From Ectobius pallidus (lineage: Eukaryota > Arthropoda > Insecta > Blattodea > Ectobiidae): a DNA stretch of 64,000 bases. The stretch spans positions 50,184,923 through 50,248,922 of the forward strand of contig CAXKWD010000002.1 in NCBI GenBank assembly GCA_964059195.1. Direction: 5' to 3'. The position numbers and the translations under genes were made by a program. This document shows, in pieces, positions 24,150 through 35,320 of the stretch (position 1 is the first letter of the stretch; each line of letters begins with the position of its first letter). Under the pieces are notes generated by a model, which ran no database searches, was not told where the DNA came from, and worked only from the letters and a program-made list of their open reading frames with translations.

Positions 24150-24600
24150 TGGGAGAATAACATATACAAACTGAGACCAGAAAAGTAGTTATATAAAGAA
24201 ACAGAAAAAAATAGGGCATACTTTCAGGAAAAGGAGATTACGATTCTATGGTCACATTTTCAGAATGGAAAGAGACAGACTTGCAAAACATAATTTTTTA
24301 TCACTATGTAAGTAAAAAAAAAGCTAAACAAGCATTTTTCAAGGATGCTGAAGAAGATTTGAAATTACTCAATATCAAAAAGGAGGATATTGCAAACAGA
24401 GAAAAGTTTAGGAAAGCAATATTTGATGGCGAATTTCCAGAGAAACCCAAGAAGAAAACGGGAAATAAATGGACGGAAGAACGGAAACAGCAACATCGCG
24501 AAAGAATGAAGACGTTTTGGGAAGAAAAGAAGAAGACAATTGTTTCACGTGGTTCTAAGTTGGCCTAATGGAAAGGGGGAAAAAAAATAATAATAATAAC
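24150..24600 (+). pseudogene. LINE 3' end, C-terminal coding fragment
   Basis: The 106-codon frame at 24248-24568 has the Lys/Arg-rich C-terminus seen in insect RT-endonuclease elements: EDLKLLNIKKEDIANREKFR, then KWTEERKQQHRERMKTFWEEKKK. Just upstream, in another frame, is a RKRRLRFYGHIFRM-like stretch, so the copy is frameshifted as well as 5'-truncated. It ends in an (AAT)-like tail at about 24585-24602. Confidence 0.7.
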
Positions 24601-24741
24601 AATGCTTTATCTAACCTTAAAGCCTTAAGTTACACTCAACCAGGTGTAAAACTAACTTGCATTATTTAAAAATAGAAATATATTAGACAGGATATTTGTT
24701 ATATAATTAATAATTTCATCAGGTTAAGAGGCAGACATATA

Positions 24742-25245
24742 CGAGGGCCGTCCATAAAGTAATTTTCCCTGGGACCGTTTACAGAAACAAAGCACAATAT
24801 CATGGAAATCTTTATTGCAACAGAAACTGAAAGTTTTCAGCTATTTTTCAAAATATTCCCTATCGGAATTGATACGTTTTTTCATACCATGGGACCAACC
24901 TTTGTCGTAGAATTCTGCCGCCTGGGATTTGAACCACTGTGTGACAACCATCTCCGCCTGTCTGTCATTCTCTGTCATTTCTTGAGGTGTAAGAAAAGAT
25001 GGAAATCACTGGGAGCAAGGTCCGGGCTGTAGGGTGAATTTTTAAACACCTCCCAGTCAAACTTCCGCCTGTCTGTCATTCTATGTCATTTCTTGAGGTG
25101 TAAGGTCCGGGCTGTAGGGTGAATTTTTAAACACCTCTCAGTCAAACTTCTGCAGGAGACTTGCTGGGAGGAGTTTAAAAGTCCACCCTACAGCCCGGAT
25201 CTCGCTCCCATTGATTTCCATCATTTCCTACATAGGCCTACATGG
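24742..25245 (-). pseudogene. Mariner element, decayed and internally rearranged
   Basis: The left end reads TACGAGGGCCGTCCATAAAG, a mariner-type inverted-repeat start next to TA. The minus strand encodes pieces of mariner transposase, including SPYSPDLAPSDFH, the segment around the third catalytic aspartate. That region is present three times: at about 25008-25068 and 25100-25145 on the minus strand and again at about 25165-25222 on the plus strand, so the element contains an inverted internal duplication. No intact frame. A related short mariner is at 42329-42529. TAGGCCTA lies at 25233-25240. Confidence 0.75.
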
Positions 25246-25310
25246 AATTGAGTAGACTACTACTCGCTAGACCTCGCTTATTCGAGAGGATTCATCCAAA
25301 ACGAATATCA

Positions 25311-25798
25311 CATTAAAAAAGAGGAAAGATAAAAGGAGAGAAAATATAAAAGGAGAGAAAATATAAAAGGAGAGAAAAGAGAAAAGGAGAGAAAAGAGAA
25401 AAGGAGAGAAAAGAGAAAAGGAGAGAAAAGAAGAGAAGAAAGAAGAGAAAAGAGAAGAAGAAGAGAGAAGAAGAGAAGAAAGAAAAGGGAAGAAGAGAAA
25501 AGAAGAGAAGAAAGAAGAGTAAAGAAGAGAAGAAAGAAGAGAAAAGAAGAGAAGAAAGAAGAGAAAAGAAGAGAAGAAAGAAGAGAAAAGAAGAGAAGAA
25601 AGAAGAGAAAATAAGAGAAGAAAGAAGAGAAAAGAAGAGAGAATAGAAAAGAAGAGAAGAAAGAAGAGAAAAGAAGAGAAGAAAAAAGAAAAAAGAAAAG
25701 AGAAGAAAGAAGAAAAAGAGAAAAAGTAAAGTAAAGAGAAAAGAAAAGAGAAGAGAAAAGAGAAGAGGGAAGAAAAGAGAAGATATAAGAGAAGAGAT
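25311..25798 (+). repeat. Long polypurine tract, about 490 bp
   Basis: Almost only A and G on the plus strand, with a few isolated T. Units are of the type AAAGAGAAAAGGAGAG, then AGAAGAAAGAAGAGAAA repeated many times. The 179-codon minus-strand frame (Ser/Phe/Leu) is a by-product of the low-complexity sequence. Confidence 0.95.
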
Positions 25799-27049
25799 GA
25801 GGGCTGAGAAAGTAGTAAAGATAAAAAGAGATTAATCCAGGAAACAAATTTTATCGAGAATTGATTTAATTAACAAAAGTAAGTCAATGACATACCAAAG
25901 ACATCTTGCACCTTCTTTAATTAGACTTGAACTTCCTCTTTACCTACTTTCTTCGTTATTAAACGATTCTTTCTTTTAACGAAATAGGTAGGATCTATTG
26001 TAGGAATAATTAACTTTTATTTGTTGATCAGTGCTCTCTCTCTCTTTCTCTCTGATCACGTATCCAGGGAAGGGGCCCGGGCCCCCGAAATGAAAAAAAA
26101 ATTACAATACAATTCAATAGATGGAATATTTAAGCTTTAAAATACTTTGATAAGTTGTAAGATTATACAGTGCACAGAACAACCAATAACATTAATTAAA
26201 TATTAGTGAAACCCATTACCCAAGTTATTTTTAAAAAACGTTCTTATTGCCAAATTAAACTGTCTTTTAATTGTACAAACTTAGCTTTAAAGAATATATG
26301 TTTTTTACCATTTTGTATAAGCCTATTTTAGATAAGTAAATATTTTGAAAGAGTTAAAAATTAGTTGTATTTAGCCACCATGAATACACTGTTTCACTTT
26401 TACTGCAAAATTGTTAATAATGCATAATTGTCTAATCACTTTTCATTTCAAAAATTAAATTGTACTCATCCAGTAGCCTATTCTTAAATAAACTGTTTTA
26501 TTAACCTTGTGGCATTTTATACTAGACTAACAGTATTTAAAAAACAGTTATAAAATTAAGCTTTCAAATGTTATTTTATGCCCTTTATTAAAAAAAAATT
26601 GTAACAGTAAATAGTTTGGTATGTGCTGATTTGTTTTTATTTATAACTTTAAAAAAGTTGTTAAAAAGAAACTTGAAGGCTTAATTTTACCAAAAGATAA
26701 ATCGGGGGAGTAACCTCCAGACCCTGATCATGAAACAAATATTCCCAAACATAATACTCTGTAATTTAATCTAGACTAAGATACTTCTGGTGACAGCTAT
26801 TATCATATTATCCACGTAACCTATTCACCTTTAAAGGCACTAAAACACTTAGGAAAGCCTATATCGAGGATGCATATATTTGACATGACATATTCGGATC
26901 TGAAATGAATACGAATAGCCCGTTGAGTGCTTTCCGCGATTAGCTGGAAGCATGTCATCACCTGTGTATTGGAGTGTACTAACCGCACTTTTTGATAAAA
27001 ATGAGATAGGCTAATGTTCATTTCTCTTAGTTTAGGTATGCATCATAAT
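25799..27049. other. No gene recognised
   Basis: A (CT)n run lies at about 26034-26055. CACGTATCCAGGGAAGGGGCCCGGG at 26058 and CGGGGGAGTAACCTCCAGACCCTG at about 26703 look like the G/C-rich inner ends of a transposon of the 3386/59030 type, but I could not define termini or a target duplication. The rest is AT-rich without features. Confidence 0.35.
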
Positions 27050-27180
27050 TAGGGCCCGGATTTTTAGGTTTCTATAAACCCTGGTTTAGTTTTTAAAAAT
27101 ATTAAAATAGTTTTATTTCAGTTTTTTACCCTTTTCAGACTTTTTTAGTTTCAATTTAATAAGTAGGCCTACAATACACA
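27050..27180. mobile_element. hAT-like left end fragment
   Basis: Begins TAGGGCCCGGATTTTTAGG, resembling the ends at 40131 and 6340. No right end was found. TAGGCCTA lies at 27164-27171. Confidence 0.4.
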
Positions 27181-28880
27181 CATTGAAAAAAAATAATAAT
27201 TAATTTTATTTTTACTTAAACATACATGTCTCTGAACCACAAAACTTTCGGAATACTTTTTGTCGTTTCCAACTCCTTCACAAACTCAACAAGAATGTTA
27301 CTGAGAATTAGAGTGACTAAACACACTATACCAGCCCACCATAGCTTTAGAGATGGGTAAACCCATGAGGCACATATCCATAACTACCGTACAATTTTGA
27401 ATATGACTTACTGGACTTAACAGAAATGTAGAGAACATTTTTATCTATAACTCTATGGACACATTTCAATTTTTTAGGATGGTGGACTTAACTCTCTTTG
27501 CCCGCGCACCCCGGAATTAATCAATTAACTTTTAGAAAACTTTACTTTCCGTACCTTGCCGAAGCAAACACTGTGAAAATTCAGTTGCAGAATGTCTTTA
27601 ATTTGTTTCTAAAGAAACCGGGGATTTCGGTTCACTTAAGATTTCCTTGACCGGGAAAATGAGATTGCTGTAATCGATCACATGTAGCCTAACGATAGCT
27701 TCTTGGCAGCCATAGAAATAGCAGAAAAAAGCACACTAAGAAGTGAAGGGAAAAATAAACTAAAACAAAATATACGATTTTACATACAAATTGTGTGCAT
27801 ATTTATCAATTTAGAAGGGGCGTATTCCGCGAATATTTAGACGTTTTACTTCGTGGATTCAGTTTTTTCAATAGTGATATTTTACTCATGTACAGACATC
27901 GTATTATATCTCTGCCGGTCTGTCACGTGACTATTTCCTGGTAGGAGAAGAGATTCTACTAGCGTGCACAAAAACATTTCTTAAATTTACAACGGGCAGC
28001 AGATGTGAACAGATTTGAGCTCGGACAAGCAATGACTAAAAAGGGAACTGGATGTCTTTTGTATTGGAATACACGGACTACCTGCTCCCGCACAAACACT
28101 TGTAACAAAATTCCAACGGTCGGCGAGAGGCACAGATATAAAACGACAGCTGTACAGCGCTAAATATAGCTAAGGAAAGATGTTTGGTAAAATTTCGCGT
28201 TTATTGCTGTTACCAAAAAATACGGTCCCTACGTTTAGTATTTTACGTCGGCAGTAGAAAAACAAAATTCGGTGATGGTGAATAGAATATTCCAAATCGA
28301 GCACTATTGAGACCTTGCAATACCAATCATACATATGCGACCGTGTCAGGGAAACCCGACCTTCAGTCGGTAAACAAGGATCCGCCTAACAGTAGACAAC
28401 AGCTGTCAGGGTGAAGAAATATATATATATTTTTTTTTTTAGATTTTGACGCCATCTTTTGGTTTTATCGTTGTACTGCATTCTCTGATCACAACAAACA
28501 TAAAGACAGCATTGCCTCTCACAGTATTTTCAGTTTGAAAAACGGTCTGCTCTGTAAGAGACCCATCCACAAGTCGCAATGGGAATTTAACGTGGTCCTT
28601 AATGATTTCTTTGTAACTTTGCGTAAAAGAAACATTAAATAGTCTACGGGCAACAGAAAAACTTCCTATGCTGTAGTAATGTGGCTGGACATTCTGTTAA
28701 TGTGTGACAGACTTTGAGCAAGATGTTGCAGTCTTGTGAAACTTATGTTTAAAGCTTGGAAAAGTACTGTATTGTATTTTGAATAGGCCTACTTGTATGT
28801 TGTCTGTATGTCATAATATGTGCTTTTGTATATTGAGTACTTATATTATGTTAATATTGTTTATATTCATAATTGACAAT
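27181..28880. other. No gene recognised
   Basis: No supported coding region or element. TAGGCCTA lies at 28784-28791. Confidence 0.4.
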
Positions 28881-28884
28881 GTTC

Positions 28885-28972
28885 TGAAATACAGCACAAT
28901 ATTATTCAGAACAGTAATAAATTATTATTATTATTATGAAATATAGCACAATATTATACAGAACAGTAATAA

Positions 28973-29018
<46 letters not shown>
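28885..29018 (+). repeat. Short tandem duplication ending in (ATT)n
   Basis: A unit of about 50 bp (GAAATAYAGCACAATATTAT.CAGAACAGTAATAA plus ATT units) is present twice, at about 28885-28936 and 28937-29018, with the second ATT run much longer. This suggests duplication followed by repeat expansion. Confidence 0.8.
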
Positions 29019-29019
<1 letters not shown>

Positions 29020-29451
29020 GTTCCTTATTTTTTGAGATCAATAGCCATAAATTATACTTCTTATACGATAAAGTTTCAAAGCTCATAAGAACATAACTTT
29101 TTGAGCTGCATATATATAATCCCGGCAGGGTCAAATACAGTGATGGAAAAGCAAAAATATTAGCCTAACTGCCTCTACCAGTATAACGGCCTTTGAACAG
29201 ACTTGAACGTGTACACCCCTGCGTAAGAGGAAACACTCATTCAAACTATATTCAATCTTTCTTGGCGTTTTTGTAATATCCGCAGAGTTGCCGATGTTAT
29301 TGCGTCTCTAATCTACGAGAAGTAATTCATATCGGTGTGCTTCTCGATATCTTCAAGGAGGAAAGTTGAAGGGTGTTACATCAGCAGTCCAGATTGTTCA
29401 GAGAAAAGCTGCAACAGTCATGTATATTATTTCTGTAACGAAACTCCTAAA

Positions 29452-30314
29452 TCTCTATATATATATAAAAGGCTTTGTCCTGACTGACTGAATGAATGAC
29501 TGACTGACTGACTGAATGACAGGAATCAACGTACAGCCTAAACTATAACAGGTAGAGACTTGGAATTTTGACAGTACCTTCGTTTCATAATGTAGGTGCT
29601 CACTAAGAAAGGATTTTGAAAAATTCTGATTCTAAATGCCAAAAATTAAATGTTTTTGAAAATACTTAATCCCTTTTTACATAGAATTATCAATTCCAAA
29701 TCACAGAATATATTGTTGCCAAATGGTATCAGATGGGCTTGGAAAAAACAAATGAAATGCACTTTTGACAAATAAGAGAAGTATTCAAAATAATTCATGT
29801 TATAAATAAATATTACAGAATGAAATCCACTAAAATAATGGAATCACATAACTTTCTCTACCCTGGACATAGAGAAAACAAAACGAGGTATGGTAATGTG
29901 TATATTATTATATTATATCGCAGGTTTTTGGAGAGAAAAGTATGAAAGTGATAATGCTTTCTGTTTAATTTCATCCCCAAAACGGCTTTATGGTAACATA
30001 AGAGTGGGAAATTTCCCGCCTCGATATTACAATTTTATGTTACAGGAATTTCTGTTTCTTCTTATTTAAACCTCTACCAGGCTTGCTGTGCACTGTACAA
30101 GCGATGGGATGCAAAATTCTAGATCCTCTATGAGCCATAAAAAACTATATCAAGCGTTTTCTGAGGGAATAGTTTGAGTGTAATAAGTCGTTCTTCCTAT
30201 TTCAAATTATAAATGCCTATATAAGGACCTAGAATTTAAAATTGAAAATCCTTCATAAGTTAATTTCCAATTACAAAATACAAAACCCGGGCGACGCCGG
30301 GTCTTTTAAGCTAG
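29452..30314 (+). mobile_element. Non-autonomous Helitron, 863 bp
   Basis: Starts TCTCTATATATATATAAAAG directly after an A. Near its 3' end it has a short hairpin, ACCCGG-GCGACG-CCGGGT, and 10 bases later ends CTAG, followed by T. A TC start, a 3' hairpin, a CTRR end and insertion between A and T without target duplication are the hallmarks of Helitrons. It carries no Rep/helicase frame. A diverged relative is at about 37780-38792. Confidence 0.8.
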
Positions 30315-30624
30315 TGGCTTTATATGTGGCTTGTCAAGGGTATGCAGTCATAAAAGCTTACTTACACAGCCTTGATTCGTTTAATTAAACTGGTGGGAAA
30401 TTTTGTCCTGAAAATGAAATACAGGAGGAAAACTATCAGGATTAATGGTAATTTCAGAAATACACTAAAAATATGTTTTCGATAGCTTCACAGATTAAAG
30501 TTCAATGATATGGAATAAAGCGTGCTAGGATCTCTCGCCAGAAGATCACTTTTTAATTATTAATAATTCGCGATAATATTAATACTTTTATTAATATTAC
30601 TTGGTATAATATTAATTATTTTTT

Positions 30625-30965
30625 ACCAGAGTTTTAGCCCCTTGAAGGGACATTTATGCGACCCACGCCGCCCGGGCTTTACAGGACCGCGACCTGTCGG
30701 GGGAGGGAGTTTCTATGAGTCACATAATACTTTTTTGATCCGACAAGGACATGGAGGGCCTCCCCGGATGAGAGATCAGCCCAATGCCGGGACCACCTCC
30801 GAGACAGCAGGAATCCACATAGGACGAGTCACACCACTCTGAACAAGGCGCGGATGGGATGAAAAAGATAAAAACGGCCCAGATTATATCCGGGGACCAC
30901 AAGAGCCTAAAGTTACCTGACATTTGCCTTACATGTGAGAAAAACCCCGGAAAGACCCCACCAAG
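30625..30965. repeat. Short interspersed repeat-like segment, unclassified
   Basis: A G/C-rich island of about 340 bp in AT-rich DNA, ending GAGAAAAACCCCGGAAAGACCCC, followed by an AATAATAATT-type tail. Related 'aaaccc.ggaaaaccc' wording is in the 3' region of the LINE near 8950. It is probably a SINE or LINE 3' end. The overlapping 66-codon frames on both strands are not supported as genes. Confidence 0.4.
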
Positions 30966-31540
30966 GTAACTACATAATAATAATTACATAAAATAAATGT
31001 ACGATTGTTGTAACGAATGTATTTATTCAGTGAATAAACAATGAAAACTATTATGTTTATTGACCATTGTTTTATTTGTTTTTGTTTGGTTATTTATTCT
31101 TTTTAATAATAATTTTTTTAGTACATGCTCTCTAAAACAGCATCTTGTCGGACTGATAACACGCCGAAAAATTGCATTTTAGCGACCTAGACCGCTAAAA
31201 TTGAATAAAACTGCCTAGGACGCTAAAGTCGTCATGACAATCCATAAACAAAATCCAGATGGCATTGACCAGTCACACCAAGTTTAACATCGATTATACG
31301 GTATTTTTATTTCATTTCATATAATTTAGAGAGCTGTTACTAAAAAATATGGTAGGCCCTATGAACCATGTACGCAAACACTTTATCGAACTCATCCAGT
31401 ATAATGCTATACTAGATTCGTCCGCTATAGCGTTATTTTGCATACTTGATACATAAATAGCTATTATTGTATCTTATTTTCTTACAAATATGGTGAACTT
31501 GATTTATTGATTTTGTAGTGTAACCGATAGCAATTGTTGT
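30966..31540. other. No gene recognised; hAT-like fragment
   Basis: At about 31131-31240, GCATTTTAGCGACCTAGACCGC resembles the inner right end of the hAT element at 40131-40864 (GCATTTTAGCGACC). Nothing else is supported. Confidence 0.35.
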
Positions 31541-31541
31541 A

Positions 31542-32047
31542 CAGTGAAACCTCTCTTAACGGACATCCCTTGATAGCGGACACCCCTTCTTTACGGACGA
31601 TTTTTCTGGTCCCTAGGTCACTATAATGAAACTTCATAATAATTAACCCCTCTAAGACGGACACCCTATATTAAGGACACGGACACAAAAATCCACTTAA
31701 AAAGCCTCTTCAAACCTCTCTTAACGGACACTTGACGAGAAAATCATATATCTACAGTGTAAAAAGTGTGGTTTTAATTTTGATGGTAGGCCTAAAGTGG
31801 ACTATAGTGTTCGGGATTTTCGCAATATGTAGGCCTACAGCATAACATACCTGTGTATTGGATTAGTGTAAAATAAAGAGATTTTCATCTGTTGTAAGTT
31901 ATAACACTCTCATGTAAGTATGTACTGTACTGTAGATTACTGTAGTGTATTTCGCTCCAGAATTTTTAACCCCTCTAGAGCGGACACCCCTCTATAGCGG
32001 ACGATTTTTACGGTCCCGGACATGTCCGCTATAGAGAGGTTTCACTG
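31542..32047. mobile_element. pogo/Tigger-like MITE, 506 bp
   Basis: Inverted ends: CAGTGAAACCTCTCTTAACG on the left, and TCTATAGAGAGGTTTCACTG in complementary layout on the right. The flanking TA dinucleotides are at 31540-31541 and 32048-32049. CAGTGAAACCTCTCTTAACGG-type ends with TA duplications are those of pogo-type Tc1/mariner elements. GCGGACA phrases recur inside both ends. No transposase. TAGGCCTA motifs at 31787 and 31830 lie inside. Confidence 0.8.
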
Positions 32048-32049
32048 TA

Positions 32050-32890
32050 ATCATTATATTGGAAATATGTACTGCACCTGGTCCTATATCAGAATTTCAG
32101 TTACCTTAAACTGCTTTGAGGGTAGGCTTTACGTGTGTTGGTAGGAAGCAAAGGTTTATGAGGAGTTACTGTAAACTAGGAAGTACATCTTCAATTAACT
32201 AATTACATCTCATTCGCCTGGAAGGTAGTTAACCCAGAAGTCAGCAGCTGTGATTGAGATGATTGTACCTACAGAATTCTCAATGAAGTACGAGCAGAAT
32301 ACATTATCATTGTCGTAGTTCGCACAAAGAAATCTTCCCAACTCTGGATTCCTAAGCACTCTCTTGATGATGGAATCAAGCACATTCTAATTTCTTAACA
32401 ATTCAACCTTTTGTAGTATCTTGACAAAGGCGAAACCAAAATCAATACAACTTGTGAGGCACATGACTTTCAACCTTCAAAATCTGGGGTAGGATAAGCT
32501 GACAAGTAGCAGGACTGTGTACTTCTTCGTCTGTCTCCTGAAGCAACTAAAGAACATCTCTATAGTAATTTACTTTGGCTCTGATGCTTATAAGAGCAAA
32601 TTATATTGTGCAGTTTGTTCCAAGTTGTATGATATACGATTTCTGGATACAATAAAATCAGGTAAACTGATGTAACAAAGTGCCAGAATGCTTTTGTTTA
32701 TCGGTTATAATTGCAATTATGACATACAGAAAATAAGTTTTTTTTTTTTTTTAATTGATTTCCGAGTTAAGCTCCAGATTGATTCATTAAGCAGGGCTTT
32801 CAGAATAAAAAAGCTCTGGTTTTTTCAATCAGATAAAATCGTCCAGCATCAGCAGAACTACACAGATTTGTGATATCTTGAAAATCGCAC
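32050..32890. other. No gene recognised
   Basis: No supported coding region; the 61-codon frame at 32688-32873 begins in T-rich DNA and has no recognisable motif. Confidence 0.4.
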
Positions 32891-32892
32891 AC

Positions 32893-33002
32893 TCGAATAA
32901 AAAATAAAATAAAACATATCAAATTGGCCGGTTTCGGGATTTGAGCCAGGGATCTTCAGAATGCGAGTCCAAGACGTTGCCATCTCGCCCACCTCGCTCA
33001 AT
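32893..33002 (-). repeat. tRNA-derived SINE (minus strand)
   Basis: On the minus strand: an A-box-like GGTGGGCGAGATGG, the stretch TTGGACTCGCATTCTGAAG at the anticodon-arm position, and a B-box-like GGCTCAAATCC, followed by an unrelated body and a TTTTATTTTATTTTTTATT-type tail. This is the plan of a tRNA-derived SINE. The arms do not fold well enough for a functional tRNA. Confidence 0.55.
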
Positions 33003-33530
33003 ATAACGGTTTAGTTTGATAAGCGTATGTAAAGGAATAGTGTTATTTGTCATAGCTAACTGTATTGCAACTTCCAAAGCTGTATATGAACACTGTAAAA
33101 CAATATTTTAGGACCGGTTCTAGGGCAGAAAATATCTACCCATTCCACTGTCTCAAAAGACTCTGATCAAAGTTTGAGTGAGACACACATACAGTACTTG
33201 TTTATTTACGGCCGGTTATAGACCGGACTACACCTATCCATCCCACTGTCTAAATTCTAAAACATTTTTGCGCCGACTATACGTAGGTATGCAAGTAATT
33301 TATAATAGATTATTCAAACTATACAACGCAATGGAGAGAATAATATATATTTGCCTTGTGTTCGTAATGTAGACTAATAAACGAGCTTTATTCTTCGTTT
33401 TGGTTACTTTTTTCTTTCAGAACCTTCGTAGCATAACTTCCTATAATTTCTAGGTTGTATACACAAAAGATCCTTATGTGCCAGTACTAAATTGATAATA
33501 GGACTACACGTATTCAGTACATAACCTCGC
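33003..33530. other. No gene recognised
   Basis: Contains two loosely similar ACCGG...CTACCCATTCCACTGTCT phrases near 33110-33160 and 33210-33255, probably an old short duplication. No gene is supported. Confidence 0.35.
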
Positions 33531-33537
33531 TAAACAA

Positions 33538-33592
33538 GACGTCCGAATTTCAAATCTCAACATAATATGTTGAGATTTGAAACTTGGACGTC
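33538..33592. repeat. Near-perfect 55-bp palindrome
   Basis: The 27-base left arm (33538-33564) and right arm (33566-33592) are complementary except at two positions, with a single central base. It begins GACGTCCGAATTTC and ends TTGGACGTC. No promoter or larger precursor is evident. Confidence 0.85.
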
Positions 33593-33978
33593 GGTCATGA
33601 CACATTACGTGTTAATTAACATCCACATATGAAGAGATAGTCGTGTGAAGCCTTTTGATGTCACTTCATTAACTGTAGTGCGCTATCGTTTTAATTAAGG
33701 GTATGGCCTTTTGATATGATATTAAGGTTAGTGCTTTCGACATCGTGCCACGAGCTTATATGTGCTTTGGTATTCATTACGAAATGATTGCTTATGGGGT
33801 ATTTCCTGTTTGTTGAAGCAAGCAGACATGTAGAATTTATTTTGTCTTCCCTGAAATATTTAAGTCAATCTGTTGATGAATTTTGATGACTTCAACTCAA
33901 ATTCTGGTAGGCCTTACTTTTTTTTTTTTAACTGAGTTCGTAGTTTACTGCAAATTTATAAGCATATAATACAGTTTT

Positions 33979-34350
33979 CTTTAGCTTACTTACTCGATGG
34001 GAATATACAATTTCTCAGCAGCTAAAGGAATATTATCTATTTTATGGAACCCGAAGGTTCATTGCCGTGCTTACCTGAACCCGCCATTCAACCTTATTCT
34101 GTGCTAACTCTATCCAATCATCTCTCGAACATCCTATTTCCCTTAAATCTATCCTAATATCGTTCTCCTGCCTACTTCTAGGTCTTCCAGGTGGTCTTTT
34201 CCCTCCGGGTCTCCCGGTCAATACTTTTGAAATATGTCTTTCCTCCCCCATGTGCGCAACTTCTCCATCCCATTTCATCCTCCGTGATTTAATTGTCCTT
34301 ACCATATCCGGTGAAGAGTACAGGTCATGAAGCTCGTCGTTATGCAGGTC
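33979..34350 (-). pseudogene. LINE 3' end, C-terminal fragment (minus strand)
   Basis: The 87-codon frame at 34042-34305 reads MVRTIKSRRMKWDGEVAHMG, then GRPGGKRPPGRPRSR and ends STAMNLRVP: the intact C-terminus of the same LINE family as at 16990 and 62372. It is followed by a tail containing TTACTTACT (TAAG repeats on the coding strand). The element is 5'-truncated near 34350. Confidence 0.8.
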
Positions 34351-34849
34351 CTACACTTTTATATAGGTTTAATAAATAAACAAATATGAGCATTTGAAGG
34401 TTTTTAATTAAACTGACCTTAAGTTATAGTATTTTTTCTTTTCGTACAACTTTTTCTACAAAACTTCATAAAAAATACTTAAAGAACAAGTAGAAGTAAA
34501 TTATTCGGTCTAAATGTAGTTACAAGTTTGAATGATCTATAGGCTATTCTGTAGAAGACAAGAAAAAGGAACGTGTATATGGAAAATAACATTTTACAGG
34601 AATACAGATTTAAAGTTAATATGTATATTGTAACACAAGTAAATGACGAACATTTATGACATATTTTGCATAAGTTACTACAATTTTGATCGAGCTTCCT
34701 GTAATACGTTTATTCCCGTTGTCTTCTGAATCATCAAAACCTTTTGAATAAAAAATGTTTTATTCTGTACAACAAAAATTAAAATAAGAATTTGAAGTAG
34801 GCCTAATTGAGAAATTTAAACCATAACACATTGTATATAATATTAAAGC
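34351..34849. other. No gene recognised
   Basis: AT-rich sequence; TAGGCCTA at 34798-34805. Confidence 0.4.
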
Positions 34850-34940
34850 TTACATTCTCAAGACAGATATACAAGCTTTCATGAACCACAGATTATTGTC
34901 TCTGTTGGACATTACATGAGAATATTATAGGAGAATATTA

Positions 34941-35006
34941 TAGCTCAGTTGGTAGAGCATTGGCGCGAATAGCCAAAGGTCCTGGGTTCAAGTCCCAGTG
35001 TCGGAG
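34941..35006 (+). pseudogene. tRNA-like unit 1 (5' acceptor strand lost)
   Basis: Identical to the units at 35248 and 62026 from the D arm onward: GCTC..GAGC, then TTGGC-GCGAATA-GCCAA, then CTGGG-TTCAAGT-CCCAG. The first seven acceptor bases are replaced by arm sequence. The polymerase III A and B boxes are intact. Without the acceptor strand it cannot be a tRNA. Confidence 0.75.
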
Positions 35007-35247
35007 GAATTTTTCTCCTATAATATTCTCATGTAATGTCCAACAGAGACAATAATCTGTGGTTCATGAAAGCTTGTATATCTATCTTGAATGTCAACTG
35101 TACAATAACAGTGGGAGCCCGGTCACTAAAATCACTAATTAGTGTGCCTCACAATACTGCATATGACATAACTTGTCTGTCTGTGAGGTAGACCAATAGG
35201 GCAATCAGTCATAGGAGAGAGGTTCCATCCGGCGCTGTGAATTGAAC

Positions 35248-35320
35248 TCCGGCTTAGCTCAGTTGGTAGAGCATTGGCGCGAATAGCCAAAGGTCCTGGG
35301 TTCAAGTCCCAGTGTCGGAG
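35248..35320 (+). pseudogene. tRNA-like unit 2 (SINE head or tRNA pseudogene)
   Basis: A 73-base cloverleaf can be drawn. The acceptor has one G-U pair and a mismatch at its base. The D arm is GCTC/GAGC, the anticodon arm TTGGC/GCCAA with loop GCGAATA, and the T arm CTGGG/CCCAG. The anticodon position reads GAA, but position 33 is C instead of the near-universal T and position 37 is T instead of a purine, so decoding is doubtful. The same extended sequence, including about 70 bases upstream, recurs at 62026, which is how a SINE behaves and a tRNA gene normally does not. Confidence 0.6.

Noticed and set aside
25308..25847. 179-codon minus-strand frame rich in Ser, Phe and Leu
   Set aside because: It is the complement of the polypurine tract; low complexity explains the absence of stops.
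35248..35320. Functional tRNA-Phe (anticodon GAA)
   Set aside because: C33 and T37 in the anticodon loop, a mismatch in the acceptor stem, and embedding in a dispersed repeat argue for a SINE head or pseudogene.
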